DNA of 64,000 bases, taken from contig DEUB01000059.1 in assembly GCA_002362385.1 (NCBI GenBank), forward strand, positions 1 through 64,000, given 5' to 3'. Numbering within the stretch: position 1 is the first letter of the stretch; every line of letters begins with the position of its first letter. The translations under genes and the position numbers were made by a program. The stretch is from Lachnospiraceae bacterium UBA3273. Its GTDB lineage: Bacteria > Bacillota > Clostridia > Lachnospirales > Lachnospiraceae. This document shows positions 53,087-62,049 of this stretch, in pieces. The notes under the pieces were generated by a model that was given only the letters and a program-made list of their open reading frames with translations, was not told where the DNA came from and searched no databases.

Positions 53087-54421
53087 TTAGAAGATACGTC
53101 TTACCGAAAGCACCTGTCTGTAGTTAGCATTGGAAACTTTGATTCCCGTTGCCGCTGTGGATGCATGGACGATCTGGCCGCCTCCGATGTAAATACCTAC
53201 ATGGCCGGAGTAGCATACAATATCGCCGGGCTGTGCATTACCAAGCCCTCCTACATCATATCCGCATCCTCTCTGGGCGCCGGATGAATGTGGCAGACCC
53301 ACACCAAAGTGTGCATAGACGCTCATTACAAAACCTGAGCAGTCTGTTCCGTTTGTCAGACTGGAACCGCCGTATACATAAGGATTACCTACGAACTGTA
53401 ATGCATAACCTGCAACCGAACTGCCGGCTCCTGAACCTCCGCTGACGCTTGCACCGGATTTGGAAGCTTCAGACTTGCCTGCCGCCGCATTGGCTTTCTT
53501 TCTCTCAGCCTCTTCCGCCGCCAGCCTTGCTTCTTCTTCCTCCTTGGATTCCGCCTGTACGAACTCAGTGGATAAGGTCACAAACTCTGTAGATACATAG
53601 CCCTCGCCTTCTTCTACGGATACCTTGATCCAGCCATCCGTTACGCCTTCTTCCGTAACTGACAATTCGTCTTCAATGGGTACCATTCCGATCACGGAAG
53701 ATTCCGTTGTAGGCTCCTGTCTTACAAACAATGTGGTCGTCGTAACGGTAGCGATCCTCTTTCCTACCTCTTTGGCAAGCACTACCGCATCGTCGCCTGT
53801 TACTACATACTCAGCTTTTACAAAGCCCTGGACGCTGCCGGATTTGATCTCATACCATCCGTCCTGTTCCGATATAAATTCTCCTACGGAATCATCGTAT
53901 AATTTGCCGAGGATCTCGCCTTCCTCACTGGGCATGCTCCTCACATTCACATAATCGTTGACCTGTGCGATGACCAGCTTGGAGAAATCCTCCGCATCGT
54001 TTTCGGAAACAGTTGCCTGTTCTTCAATTACCGTAACGGTATCTTCAATGGTTCCCTCTATGGAAACTACTTTATCCGTTTTGTTATTATAAGGTACTAT
54101 ATACAACTCGCTGTCTGCTGCGCCTGCCGTTAATGATACAGACGGACTCGGGCTTTCAGTTTCTGTCTGCGCCGCCGCTTCTATCGGTCCTGCCGCTTCA
54201 GCGTCCAAGGTCTCCGGCTTTTCTTCCGATGCCTCAGGCACTTTTGCACTTGATGCCTTTGCACATACCTGCTCGATGGATGTTCCTTCATTTAAAGAAA
54301 GAGCAGCACCCGCTGCAGGCAGATCGGCAGCCGAACCGGCCATAGCCGTTACAGATGTGGATGTCATCGTCAAAGTCGCCGCACAGATGATCGCAAGCAC
54401 TTTTACATATTTACGAAACAT
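53087..54421 (-). CDS. Secreted NlpC/P60 peptidoglycan endopeptidase with SH3 domains
   Basis: A 444-residue exported cell-wall hydrolase. A signal peptide (about 1-28) is followed by a low-complexity Ala/Glu region and two SH3b repeats: VNDYVNVRSMPSEEGEILG near residue 153, and TTTLFVRQEPTTESSVIGMV near residue 228. The C-terminal NlpC/P60 domain has NGTDCSGFVMSVYAHF with the catalytic Cys, GHVGIYIGGGQIVHAS with both His, and a final VRRIF. It would cleave peptide stems in peptidoglycan. The stop is 16 bp before the terminator stem. Confidence 0.93.
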   Translation of the reverse strand: MFRKYVKVLAIICAATLTMTSTSVTAMAGSAADLPAAGAALSLNEGTSIEQVCAKASSAKVPEASEEKPETLDAEAAGPIEAAAQTETESPSPSVSLTAGAADSELYIVPYNNKTDKVVSIEGTIEDTVTVIEEQATVSENDAEDFSKLVIAQVNDYVNVRSMPSEEGEILGKLYDDSVGEFISEQDGWYEIKSGSVQGFVKAEYVVTGDDAVVLAKEVGKRIATVTTTTLFVRQEPTTESSVIGMVPIEDELSVTEEGVTDGWIKVSVEEGEGYVSTEFVTLSTEFVQAESKEEEEARLAAEEAERKKANAAAGKSEASKSGASVSGGSGAGSSVAGYALQFVGNPYVYGGSSLTNGTDCSGFVMSVYAHFGVGLPHSSGAQRGCGYDVGGLGNAQPGDIVCYSGHVGIYIGGGQIVHASTAATGIKVSNANYRQVLSVRRIF

Positions 54422-54595
54422 AAATCCTCCAATTTGTTGTTTAACAATTATTAAAATTTGTTACAAATTTATTACATCTGTTTCATAATATAGCATCATA
54501 TAAGGTCTTTGTCAACTGTTTCGGCAATTTTCCACATTTTTTACACATAGAATCCACCATCTATGGTACAATAAAATCAAAAAGGAGAACGGCCT

Positions 54596-55315
54596 ATGAG
54601 ACGTACAGCTTTTATAACCGGCGCTTCCCGCGGTATCGGAAAAGCCATTGCCACAACCCTTGCCGCCCATGATTATGATCTGTATATCGTGTGTAAAAAT
54701 TCAGGGGAAGAATTATACCGTTTAAAAAACGAACTGGAAGAAAAATTTCTTATAAATGTTACCTGCTTTGTGGGAGACGTGGGTTCTTTTGATTTTGTAC
54801 AGAACTGTTTTTCCGAGATCAGGCATCTGGATGTGCTCATCAACAATGCAGGCATTTCCTATTTTGGCCTGCTTACGGAAATGACCGCCAAAGAATGGGA
54901 CTATATCATCAACACCAATCTTTCCTCGGCATTTTATGTATGCAAATGCGCTGTTCCCAGCATGCTGCACGAAAAATGCGGTAAGATCATCAACATTTCC
55001 TCCGTATGGGGAAGCGTGGGAGCTTCCATGGAGGTTGCCTATTCCGCTTCCAAAGGCGGCCTGAACGCTTTTACCAAGGCATTGGCCAAGGAACTGGCTC
55101 CCAGCAACATTCAGGTAAACGCCATCGCCTGCGGGGTTATCGATACCGATATGAATAAACGCTTCAGTATGGAAGATATTGCAATGTTAAAGGGAGAGAT
55201 CCCTGCCGACCGTATCGGTACCATTGAAGAGGTAGCCCGCCTTGTTATTCAGATCATTAACAGCCCGTCCTATTTAACGGGACAGATCATCGCAATGGAC
55301 GGCGGCTGGCAGTAA
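54596..55315 (+). CDS. Short-chain dehydrogenase/reductase (FabG-like)
   Basis: A 239-residue SDR. TGASRGIGKAIA is the nucleotide loop near residue 8, LINNAGISYFG near residue 82, the catalytic Ser in NISSVWGSVG near 134, and YSASKGGLNAFTKALAKELA with Tyr and Lys near 148-152. It ends YLTGQIIAMDGGWQ. This resembles FabG (3-oxoacyl-ACP reductase) and other ketoreductases; the substrate is not fixed by context. AAAAAGGAGAAC precedes the ATG. Confidence 0.9.
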   Translation: MRRTAFITGASRGIGKAIATTLAAHDYDLYIVCKNSGEELYRLKNELEEKFLINVTCFVGDVGSFDFVQNCFSEIRHLDVLINNAGISYFGLLTEMTAKEWDYIINTNLSSAFYVCKCAVPSMLHEKCGKIINISSVWGSVGASMEVAYSASKGGLNAFTKALAKELAPSNIQVNAIACGVIDTDMNKRFSMEDIAMLKGEIPADRIGTIEEVARLVIQIINSPSYLTGQIIAMDGGWQ

Positions 55316-55352
55316 CGCATCCGGGGAACCGATACGGAAAATTCCGTTTCTA

Positions 55353-55661
55353 TTATAAAAGCGCAAATATAATATAAACGCTCACAAGGGCTGCCCATGC
55401 CGTTATGTTGCCTGCCAATACCACCCTGCCGTTTATTTCCTCAGTGCTTCTTTCGGAAAACACCCGGTACATGATCCTGTTTGCCGCAAAAAATATTAAA
55501 AGCAGAACAAAGCCGATGGCTGCCAGCACAAGAAATATTTTAGCCGTATTATCGGCATCTGCGGCAATCTGGGCCATAAAACCGAAAGCCATCAGCATAA
55601 AGCCGCAAAATCCCATAATAATATTCATTACGATCAAAACCGCCCAGTACTTTTTATTCAT
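55353..55661 (-). CDS. Small membrane protein
   Basis: A 102-residue protein with three hydrophobic segments (about 5-27, 40-62, 80-100). It overlaps the AI-2E-type transporter gene by 8 bp and may be coupled to it. No family is recognised. Confidence 0.65.
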   Translation of the reverse strand: MNKKYWAVLIVMNIIMGFCGFMLMAFGFMAQIAADADNTAKIFLVLAAIGFVLLLIFFAANRIMYRVFSERSTEEINGRVVLAGNITAWAALVSVYIIFALL

Positions 55662-56802
55662 TCTCTTTACCGCCTTTCGCCGGATCCGGCACTCTTTTGT
55701 TTACATCCCTTCTGATCAATTTATAAACCGTTGCCGTTAAGGGCACTCCTATGAGCATGCCGCCGATCCCCGATATTCCTCCGCCCACGGTTACCGCAGC
55801 CAGCACCCACATACCGGGAAGTCCGATAGAAGAACCCACTACCTTCGGGTAAATGAGATTTCCCTCCAGCTGTTGGAGCGCCACGATAAACACGATAAAT
55901 AATACCGCTTTAAGGGGACTTACCGTTAAGATCATGATAAAGCCCACGGCCGCCCCAAGATAAGCGCCTACAACAGGGATCAGGGCAGTCGCCCCTACAA
56001 AGGTGCCCACCATGGGCGCATAAGGAAATCTGAAAATAAACATTCCCAAAATACAGAGGCTTCCCAATATAACCGCTTCCGTACACTGGCCTATGATAAA
56101 ACTGGAAAAGGTCTCGTCCGCTACCTTTAAAACGCTTTTTATCCTGCCAAGGAGCGCAGGCTTACAGTAAACCGCCGCCACTTTTCCCATCTGGCGCGCA
56201 AGAGTTTCCTTATTGACCAGAATATAAATTGCAAAGATCAGCCCGATCACAAAATTGGTAACGCCCATTCCAATGGTGCCCACCAGGGAAATCGTAGACC
56301 CCACAATGCCGCCCACTCCGGAAGTAAAGTATTTAAATAAATTTTTCCCGATCTCGTTCCAGTCAAATTCCAGACTGTTGATCCATTTCTCCAGTTCGGG
56401 GATCTGGTCGGAATAATTTGCCAGAATATCCTGCAGCTTTTCAAGTCCGATAGGGATCCAGTGCCACATAATGGAAATCGTATCCACCAATTCCGGAATA
56501 ACCCGTCTGAATATCAGAAAAGCGATCAGAAAGATCAGGAATATGGAAAGGAAAATGCATACGATCCTTTTCGTAGCTTTTACAAGTTTATTGGTGCTCT
56601 TTGGAAAATACCATTTTTCCAACGCCCTCATAACGAGATTTAAGACATAGGCCATGACCGCTCCCATGGCTAAAGGGGCCGCAATGTTTAAGAATCTGCC
56701 GGCAAATCCCAAAAGCCTGTCAAAGTTCATGACAGCCAGAACCAAAACCGCCGCCAGCAGAAAATACTTTATGATCCTTTTATCCATTTTTCCCTGTCCC
56801 AT
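55654..56802 (-). CDS. AI-2E family transporter
   Basis: A 382-residue membrane protein with about eight TM helices. Family hallmarks are LNIAAPLAMGAVMAYVLNLV near residue 36 and PYAPMVGTFVGATALIPVVG near residue 258. The C-terminal IGLPGMWVLAAVTVGGGISG and GMLIGVPLTATVYKLI are also typical. The family includes autoinducer-2 exporter candidates and ion antiporters, so the substrate is uncertain. GAGAGGAAATAGA precedes the ATG at 56802. It overlaps the small membrane protein downstream. Confidence 0.9.
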   Translation of the reverse strand: MGQGKMDKRIIKYFLLAAVLVLAVMNFDRLLGFAGRFLNIAAPLAMGAVMAYVLNLVMRALEKWYFPKSTNKLVKATKRIVCIFLSIFLIFLIAFLIFRRVIPELVDTISIMWHWIPIGLEKLQDILANYSDQIPELEKWINSLEFDWNEIGKNLFKYFTSGVGGIVGSTISLVGTIGMGVTNFVIGLIFAIYILVNKETLARQMGKVAAVYCKPALLGRIKSVLKVADETFSSFIIGQCTEAVILGSLCILGMFIFRFPYAPMVGTFVGATALIPVVGAYLGAAVGFIMILTVSPLKAVLFIVFIVALQQLEGNLIYPKVVGSSIGLPGMWVLAAVTVGGGISGIGGMLIGVPLTATVYKLIRRDVNKRVPDPAKGGKENE

Positions 56803-57016
56803 TCTATTTCCTCTCTCTACCGCATACTGATTTCTTTCCGGCAGCGAAATTACAAATCTTCATTGCCGTTATCTACCATATTATGATAAAATGATTCATG
56901 TGTAAAGTTGTATATTTTCCTATTCTTATTTTTTAAACAATTGTTTGTTTTTATCAGCCAAAACAGAGCCGCACTGTTTCCGAAACGGGCGGGCGTTTTG
57001 TACGCAGGGGGATTTT

Positions 57017-58021
57017 ATGGAATTACGGGATTTTATTAAACAATTTAAAGGAAAACACATTTATATCCAAACGCACAATTTTCCCGATCCGGACGCTTTA
57101 GGCAGCGCCTACGGGCTTTCCCGTCTTTTGGAGCATTTTGATGTTGCCTCCACCCTCTGCTATGACGGCAAGATCGATATGCTCAGCACGAGGCGGATCC
57201 TGGAAGAATTCCAGATCAGGATCCTTCCCAAACATGAACTTCACGAAATGACGCCGGAAAGTCCTATCTTTTTGGTCGACAGCCAAAAGGAAGCGGGAAA
57301 CATTACCGATCTGATCGGCGATGAAATTGCCTGCATCGACCACCATCCCACCGTTGTGGAAATTGAATATGCTTTTATGGATGTGCGTATGGTAGGAGCC
57401 TGCTGCACCATCATCGCCCAATATTTTAAAGATCTGGGCATTGTTCCCGATTCCCATACCGCTACCGCTTTATTATTCGGCATAAAAATGGATACCAGCC
57501 AGTTTACCAGAGGCGTAACGGAATCGGATATTGAAATGTATGCCTTTTTAAACCCCTATATCGACGAAGGCATTTTACGGAAGGTTTCCAGCAACACTCT
57601 GGAATTTTCCGATCTGTCGGCTTTCGGAGCCGTTTTCCAGACCATAAGGGTTTTCGATACCGTAGGTATCGCCTATATTCCCTTTTCCTGCCCTGACGCC
57701 CTGATCGCAATGATCTCTGATTTTATCCTTTCTTTAAATGAAGTGGATTTCGTGATCGTCTATGCCAAGCGGGATACGGACTGGAAGTTTTCCGTCAGGA
57801 GCGAGAATGACGATCTGGACGCCGGCGAGATCATCCACGAGGCTTTACTGGGCATCGGCAGCGGTGGCGGACATGCCTGTATGGCAGGCGGTATCATTCC
57901 CTGCTCCGTTATCCGGGAAATGGGACGCACCGCCGATACGCAGATCTGCGAACTGTTTTTAAATACCATAAAAAGAATCGAGGAAGAGCCTTCCTATCAG
58001 GCCCGTGACCTCGATTCATAA
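57017..58021 (+). CDS. DHH/DHHA1-domain phosphoesterase (NrnA-like)
   Basis: A 334-residue protein. THNFPDPDALGSAYGLSRLL near residue 19 is the first metal site, VDSQKEAG and ACIDHHPTVVEIEY near 100 form the DHH site, and the C-terminal DHHA1 motif GSGGGHACMAGG is near residue 285. The family degrades nanoRNA, or pAp or cyclic dinucleotide products. The start at 57017 (MELRDFIKQFKGKHIYIQTH) has AGGGGGATTTT upstream; an ATG at 56945 lacks a good site. It has no partner gene in the operon. Confidence 0.9.
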   Translation: MELRDFIKQFKGKHIYIQTHNFPDPDALGSAYGLSRLLEHFDVASTLCYDGKIDMLSTRRILEEFQIRILPKHELHEMTPESPIFLVDSQKEAGNITDLIGDEIACIDHHPTVVEIEYAFMDVRMVGACCTIIAQYFKDLGIVPDSHTATALLFGIKMDTSQFTRGVTESDIEMYAFLNPYIDEGILRKVSSNTLEFSDLSAFGAVFQTIRVFDTVGIAYIPFSCPDALIAMISDFILSLNEVDFVIVYAKRDTDWKFSVRSENDDLDAGEIIHEALLGIGSGGGHACMAGGIIPCSVIREMGRTADTQICELFLNTIKRIEEEPSYQARDLDS

Positions 58022-58104
58022 TCGCTTCTTACTGTATTGCTTACTGCTTTTTATTGTTTGGATCGTTATTCAACTAATGTCTGATCAAACGTTTTCATTA
58101 TCCG

Positions 58105-58617
58105 CTACTTATTCTTTTTGATCGCATCTAATTCCGCTTCTATATCTATGGATGTGGACCCGTAGGAACTGCTTCCATAGGAGCCGCTTCTCCTTCTGCT
58201 TTTCCTGGAACGGTATCCGCCCCGGTCCTCCTCATCATCCTTGTAATCCCCTACCAGAAGAACCTTTGCAAGTAAACCCGCACCGCCGAAAATAAGCACT
58301 AACAAAAGGATCCAGTCGTACAGCGACATGGATATCAGATGAATATTGGTGGAAGCGATGACTGCCACTATGATCAGAAAAACACCCAGTCCGGTCAAAA
58401 CCTTTGAGGGAAAGGATGCGCCGCTGACAAACATCCAGACGATCCCGGCGATAAGCGGGACGACCAAAAGTCCCGAAGTCATACTCATTCCGCCTAATGA
58501 AAATCCCCCTAAAAAGGAAGAATATACGATTACCTTCTGGGAAAAGATAAACAATCCCGCAACCAGCATGACAAGCCCGGCTAAAAACTGTAACAATTCA
58601 TTTTTTGCACTTTTCAT
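58105..58617 (-). CDS. Membrane protein with low-complexity tail
   Basis: A 170-residue protein with four hydrophobic segments (about 8-25, 30-50, 57-90, 98-115). A cytoplasmic tail is rich in Asp/Glu then Arg/Ser/Tyr (RSRKSRRRSGSYGSSSYG). AGGAGGGTGGAAAT precedes the ATG. No family recognised. It stands between the DHH gene and the exported-enzyme cluster. Confidence 0.65.
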   Translation of the reverse strand: MKSAKNELLQFLAGLVMLVAGLFIFSQKVIVYSSFLGGFSLGGMSMTSGLLVVPLIAGIVWMFVSGASFPSKVLTGLGVFLIIVAVIASTNIHLISMSLYDWILLLVLIFGGAGLLAKVLLVGDYKDDEEDRGGYRSRKSRRRSGSYGSSSYGSTSIDIEAELDAIKKNK

Positions 58618-58737
58618 ATTTCCACCCTCCTGATAAACTTCATTATGATGTGAAATTTTCGAAAAGTCAATAACCTGTTGGTTGCCTATCCGTGCCTGTA
58701 AGTTGCCCTCCTGTTTCCTGCCCCGTTTTCATTCGAT

Positions 58738-59646
58738 CTATTTCCAGTATACCCAGAGCGCACGGATCTGGTAACGCAGCTCTTCAAAGGTCCAGATCCG
58801 CGAGGAATTTGCCTGTCTGTTGGGATCGTTTACCACAAAACCGCCGTCCCTGTATCCGGTCAATACGATAAAATGTCCGGAATCCGTAAAATCCCCCGGC
58901 CCCAAAATACAGATGATCGGATTTCCCGCCGCCAGATTTTCAGCCATTATTTCTTCATCCAGGGAAAGCTCCTTTACATTCAGCCCCAGCTTTCTTGCCC
59001 CTTCGCTCATCAACGTCCATTTTGAACCGCTTCCTCTTTCATAATATCCGTTTTCCATAGCAAATTCCGCCATCCATTTGGGATTTTGGGAAGTATCCTT
59101 CGTCAGGTAAACGGAAACCATGGACAGACAGGTAGGGCCGCATCCCGAGATCCCGAATACATTTCCTGCATATTCCGAATACCCCCATCTCTCATCCCAC
59201 TGCATAAAAAGAGGGACTGTATCCGTATCGCCGTATTGGCTTAGATCGATGTCAAAGGACGTATCCTTTTTCATGGGATAATCCAGGACAAACTGCCTTG
59301 CCTCCTCATTTTTCTCATATAAGGCGATCAGGTCCTCCGTATAATCCCGCAGATAATACCCTCTTTCGTTGGCATACGCCGCAATTTCCTTTTCCGCTTC
59401 CGACAGACCGTCCACATCTTCTTTTACCGCATCCTTTGCGGCCACATTCACCTCCACGGTCCCGGCTCCCGCATCGTTCCTCTTTGCAATATTTCTTTTA
59501 GCGTTCTGTGATACCTCAAGCTGGGTCCACAGGGCAAAGAGAACAAAAATGGTCATGATCCCTACTGTTACGTGCCAAAGTTGCATATAGGTCGACTTTT
59601 TTATTTTTTTCCCCCGTCTCCTTTTCTTCCTTCTGCTTTGTGCCAT
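58738..59646 (-). CDS. C39-like (peptidase_C39_2) exported protein
   Basis: A protein of about 302 residues with a basic N terminus and one membrane anchor (about residues 22-40), then an exported part. The C39-like domain has VPLFMQWDERWGYSEYAG, the catalytic Cys in GCGPTCLSMVSVY near residue 170, the His in SGHFIVLTGYRDGG and VNDPNRQ. These are typical of peptidase_C39_2 proteins that process peptides or act on cell-wall-related substrates. The ATG at 59646 is used; a GTG at 59658 is possible. It is the last gene of the exported cluster. Confidence 0.85.
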   Translation of the reverse strand: MAQSRRKKRRRGKKIKKSTYMQLWHVTVGIMTIFVLFALWTQLEVSQNAKRNIAKRNDAGAGTVEVNVAAKDAVKEDVDGLSEAEKEIAAYANERGYYLRDYTEDLIALYEKNEEARQFVLDYPMKKDTSFDIDLSQYGDTDTVPLFMQWDERWGYSEYAGNVFGISGCGPTCLSMVSVYLTKDTSQNPKWMAEFAMENGYYERGSGSKWTLMSEGARKLGLNVKELSLDEEIMAENLAAGNPIICILGPGDFTDSGHFIVLTGYRDGGFVVNDPNRQANSSRIWTFEELRYQIRALWVYWK

Positions 59647-59725
59647 GTTACGTCTCACTCTTCCTTGTGTACTATATGTGTTAGTACACTTAGAATATCA
59701 CAGCGCGGCTTTCCATGTCAATATG

Positions 59726-60802
59726 CTAATATTGGAAAGTTTCTCCATCCGAAGCAAGTATTCCGTCAATGACGTCCGTTACCGCCCTGCTGGCGTCGGC
59801 GGCGTCTTCTCCGTTCAAATAAACATCTGCCACAGCTTCGGCAAAGGTTTCGGAAGGGGAATATCGATCCTCCTTTTCATCCCTGAAGGCATAGCCGGAA
59901 ATGCTCTTTACAAACTCCTCGTATCCTCCCCGGTTCCCATAGACCTCCTGCCATCTCTCATAAGCCCTGTTTAAAATGTCCTCTGTGGTATTATCCTCCG
60001 TGCTCAGCCGGTCCGCATTATAAAGTCCGAAAGCATCCGCATTTTCTTCCGTAATATAATAGGGGCATTCCAGTCCGAATCTTTTCTGTACGATCACGTT
60101 CTGGAGCTGATGTCCCAATTCATGTACCAGAACGGATGAAGGGCTGGCGCCTTCGAGCCAGTATCCCGATTCGGCCATATCCTCACAAGCCTTCCAAAGC
60201 TTTTTATCATCCAAAAATACCCTGGCATTCAGGACGATATAATATTTTTCCACAAAAGGAAAGTCGCCGTAATCCCCGTTCACGATAAATTCCATCCTGT
60301 CCGTTAAAGCTATGGTCCCCCCTGTCTTATTCCCCATATTACCTAAAGTAAGATTTGTCAGACTGCCCTGTAAACAGGGATATTTTTCATACATATAGGC
60401 AAATCCCCGGTAAACCTCTCCAGCCGTCTCCTCGCTCATCTCCCCCAGATTGACGGCAGGGATCCCGAACTCTTCTTCCATTTTAAGCTCTATGGCTTCT
60501 ACTGCAGGATTATCATAATTTTCTCTCTGTCTCCGCCCCTCTTCGGCAATGGCTGCCGCAGCCATAGAAGGAGAAGTAACTTCCATATTATAGACTACCT
60601 GGTAATGTATGGCCGTCTCCGTAAGGACTGCCTCCGTTTCCCCGCCCTTTTCTGTTTCACTCTGCGGCTCCCACTCTTTTGGCGCTTCCGTCTCCCTGTG
60701 TTCCCCTGTTTCCCGCAATATTCCAAAAGCTGTTCCTGCACAAAGAGCGGCAATGAACAGGCCTGCCGAAAGCACGGCAAAAATTTTCCCCTTCTTTACC
60801 AT
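59726..60802 (-). CDS. Exported HELGH zinc metallopeptidase-like protein
   Basis: A 358-residue protein with a signal or anchor segment (about 7-28), a Glu-rich linker, and a metallopeptidase-like domain. SPSSVLVHELGHQLQNVIVQ has the HExxH zinc motif near residue 225-229, and ITEENADAFGLYNADR and a later SPSETFAEAVADVYLNG Glu could be the third ligand. The pattern is gluzincin-like; I cannot name the family. It lies 17 bp after the lipoprotein gene and is co-oriented with the C39-like and transglutaminase-like genes. Confidence 0.8.
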   Translation of the reverse strand: MVKKGKIFAVLSAGLFIAALCAGTAFGILRETGEHRETEAPKEWEPQSETEKGGETEAVLTETAIHYQVVYNMEVTSPSMAAAAIAEEGRRQRENYDNPAVEAIELKMEEEFGIPAVNLGEMSEETAGEVYRGFAYMYEKYPCLQGSLTNLTLGNMGNKTGGTIALTDRMEFIVNGDYGDFPFVEKYYIVLNARVFLDDKKLWKACEDMAESGYWLEGASPSSVLVHELGHQLQNVIVQKRFGLECPYYITEENADAFGLYNADRLSTEDNTTEDILNRAYERWQEVYGNRGGYEEFVKSISGYAFRDEKEDRYSPSETFAEAVADVYLNGEDAADASRAVTDVIDGILASDGETFQY

Positions 60803-60819
60803 CTTCCCATACCCCTGTC

Positions 60820-62001
60820 CTAACGTACTTTAAAATGGAAGAAGTTTTCAAAATCCTCCGGCTCCATTTGTTCCGCGTCGTCAATATAAACGGCTTTCAC
60901 AACATATACATACCCCTTTTTCACATCTGAGACGGCGAGCATTTTCTGAAAACTGCTTCCGTTGTGTTCATAGCTGATTATGTAGTAATAAAACGTATTA
61001 CCATCTACCTTAAGAGTATCTTCACGGATCTCCCCGCCTTCTTCCGCATACTTCATTTCATTATCAATATAGTCTTCGGCATCCCATCCGTCCTCAACCG
61101 GTTCCAGATAACAGTCAACGGTGTTGAGATTGGAAGGTTCCGTAAAGTACTCTATCGCCCAATACTCATCTGTTTCCGCAAACTGGGAATAAAAATCCGG
61201 CTCTACCTGAAAGGTAATTTCGTTATCCCGATATTTTAAGGTGCTTTCCGTTTTCTTTTCGCCAAAATCAGCAAGGCGCATAAGTTCCGTCAGGGACTCG
61301 TCTGTGGTATCAGGTTCATCCGTTACCCGCGCGCTTTCTGCGATCTCCGAAAAGCGTTTTAAAAGCTCCTTGTCCGAAACATCGCTCCCCTCTTTGACCA
61401 ATTGTGCGCAAAGCCGCTTACCGCTGTCTGCAGCCGGTGTATATATTACAACAAAATCGTTGCCGTTCTGGGAATAAGTAAACCATGCGTACGGTCTTTC
61501 TCCGATCTTTTCTTCGGCGATTACCTTGGTAATCATCCCCCCTGCCTCTATGGCTCCATCCATCAGGGAATCCGGCTCCTCCATCCTGTCCTCATAGGAT
61601 TCTTCCCGGACGGCGAGCAGCATGGCGAACAGATCGTCCCTGTACACGATAGGTCCCTTGTCCTCCTCGATAAAACAGCCGTATTCTCTGGGAATCTCTA
61701 ACTGAATGCCGCCTAATACGATACTGATAGTCCCGCTTTCCGTCTGCCCCAGCTCTTCCTCCTTATCTTCAAGGAGCTCTGCTCCATCCAATACACTTTC
61801 TTTATCATCATCCTTCACGGTTTCTTCTTTTCCGGCTTTATCAAGCTCCGCCTTTTCTTCCTCTTTTTCCCCGGCGTCTTCCCTTACCACAACGCCGCTT
61901 ATGCTCTCCTCTTTTGCCTGTCCCTCTTCCGCTTTCTGGCATCCGGTCAACAGGGCTGCCGCCATTACTCCTGCAAAAATATTCAGCATCAGTCTTTTCA
62001 T
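60820..62001 (-). CDS. Lipoprotein with two similar domains
   Basis: A 393-residue lipoprotein with a lipobox ending LTGC (Cys21), a strongly acidic linker (about 22-90) and two tandem domains of about 140 residues each. They begin SGTISIVLGGIQLEIPREY and KYRDNEITFQVEPDFYSQ, and show similar order of motifs (ITKVIAEEKIGERPYAWFTY versus IREDTLKVDGNTFYYYIISY). Not recognised as an enzyme; possibly a binding or structural protein. AAGGAGG lies 8 bp upstream of the ATG but inside a hairpin arm (62002-62042). It is between the transglutaminase-like gene and the HELGH gene. Confidence 0.75.
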   Translation of the reverse strand: MKRLMLNIFAGVMAAALLTGCQKAEEGQAKEESISGVVVREDAGEKEEEKAELDKAGKEETVKDDDKESVLDGAELLEDKEEELGQTESGTISIVLGGIQLEIPREYGCFIEEDKGPIVYRDDLFAMLLAVREESYEDRMEEPDSLMDGAIEAGGMITKVIAEEKIGERPYAWFTYSQNGNDFVVIYTPAADSGKRLCAQLVKEGSDVSDKELLKRFSEIAESARVTDEPDTTDESLTELMRLADFGEKKTESTLKYRDNEITFQVEPDFYSQFAETDEYWAIEYFTEPSNLNTVDCYLEPVEDGWDAEDYIDNEMKYAEEGGEIREDTLKVDGNTFYYYIISYEHNGSSFQKMLAVSDVKKGYVYVVKAVYIDDAEQMEPEDFENFFHFKVR

Positions 62002-62042
62002 AAAAAATTCCTCCTTTTCCTATAATACCGGAAAAGGAGGAA
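62002..62042 (-). promoter_or_regulatory. Hairpin combining terminator and ribosome-binding-site sequestration
   Basis: TTCCTCCTTTTCC (62008-62020) and GGAAAAGGAGGAA (62030-62042) are perfect 13-bp arms. On the minus strand the 3' arm contains the AAGGAGG site of the lipoprotein gene and is followed by TTTTTT, then directly by its ATG. It can act as an intrinsic terminator after the transglutaminase-like gene and can hide the site. The transglutaminase stop is only 8 bp upstream of the first arm. Confidence 0.8.
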
Positions 62043-62049
62043 AAAGGTT

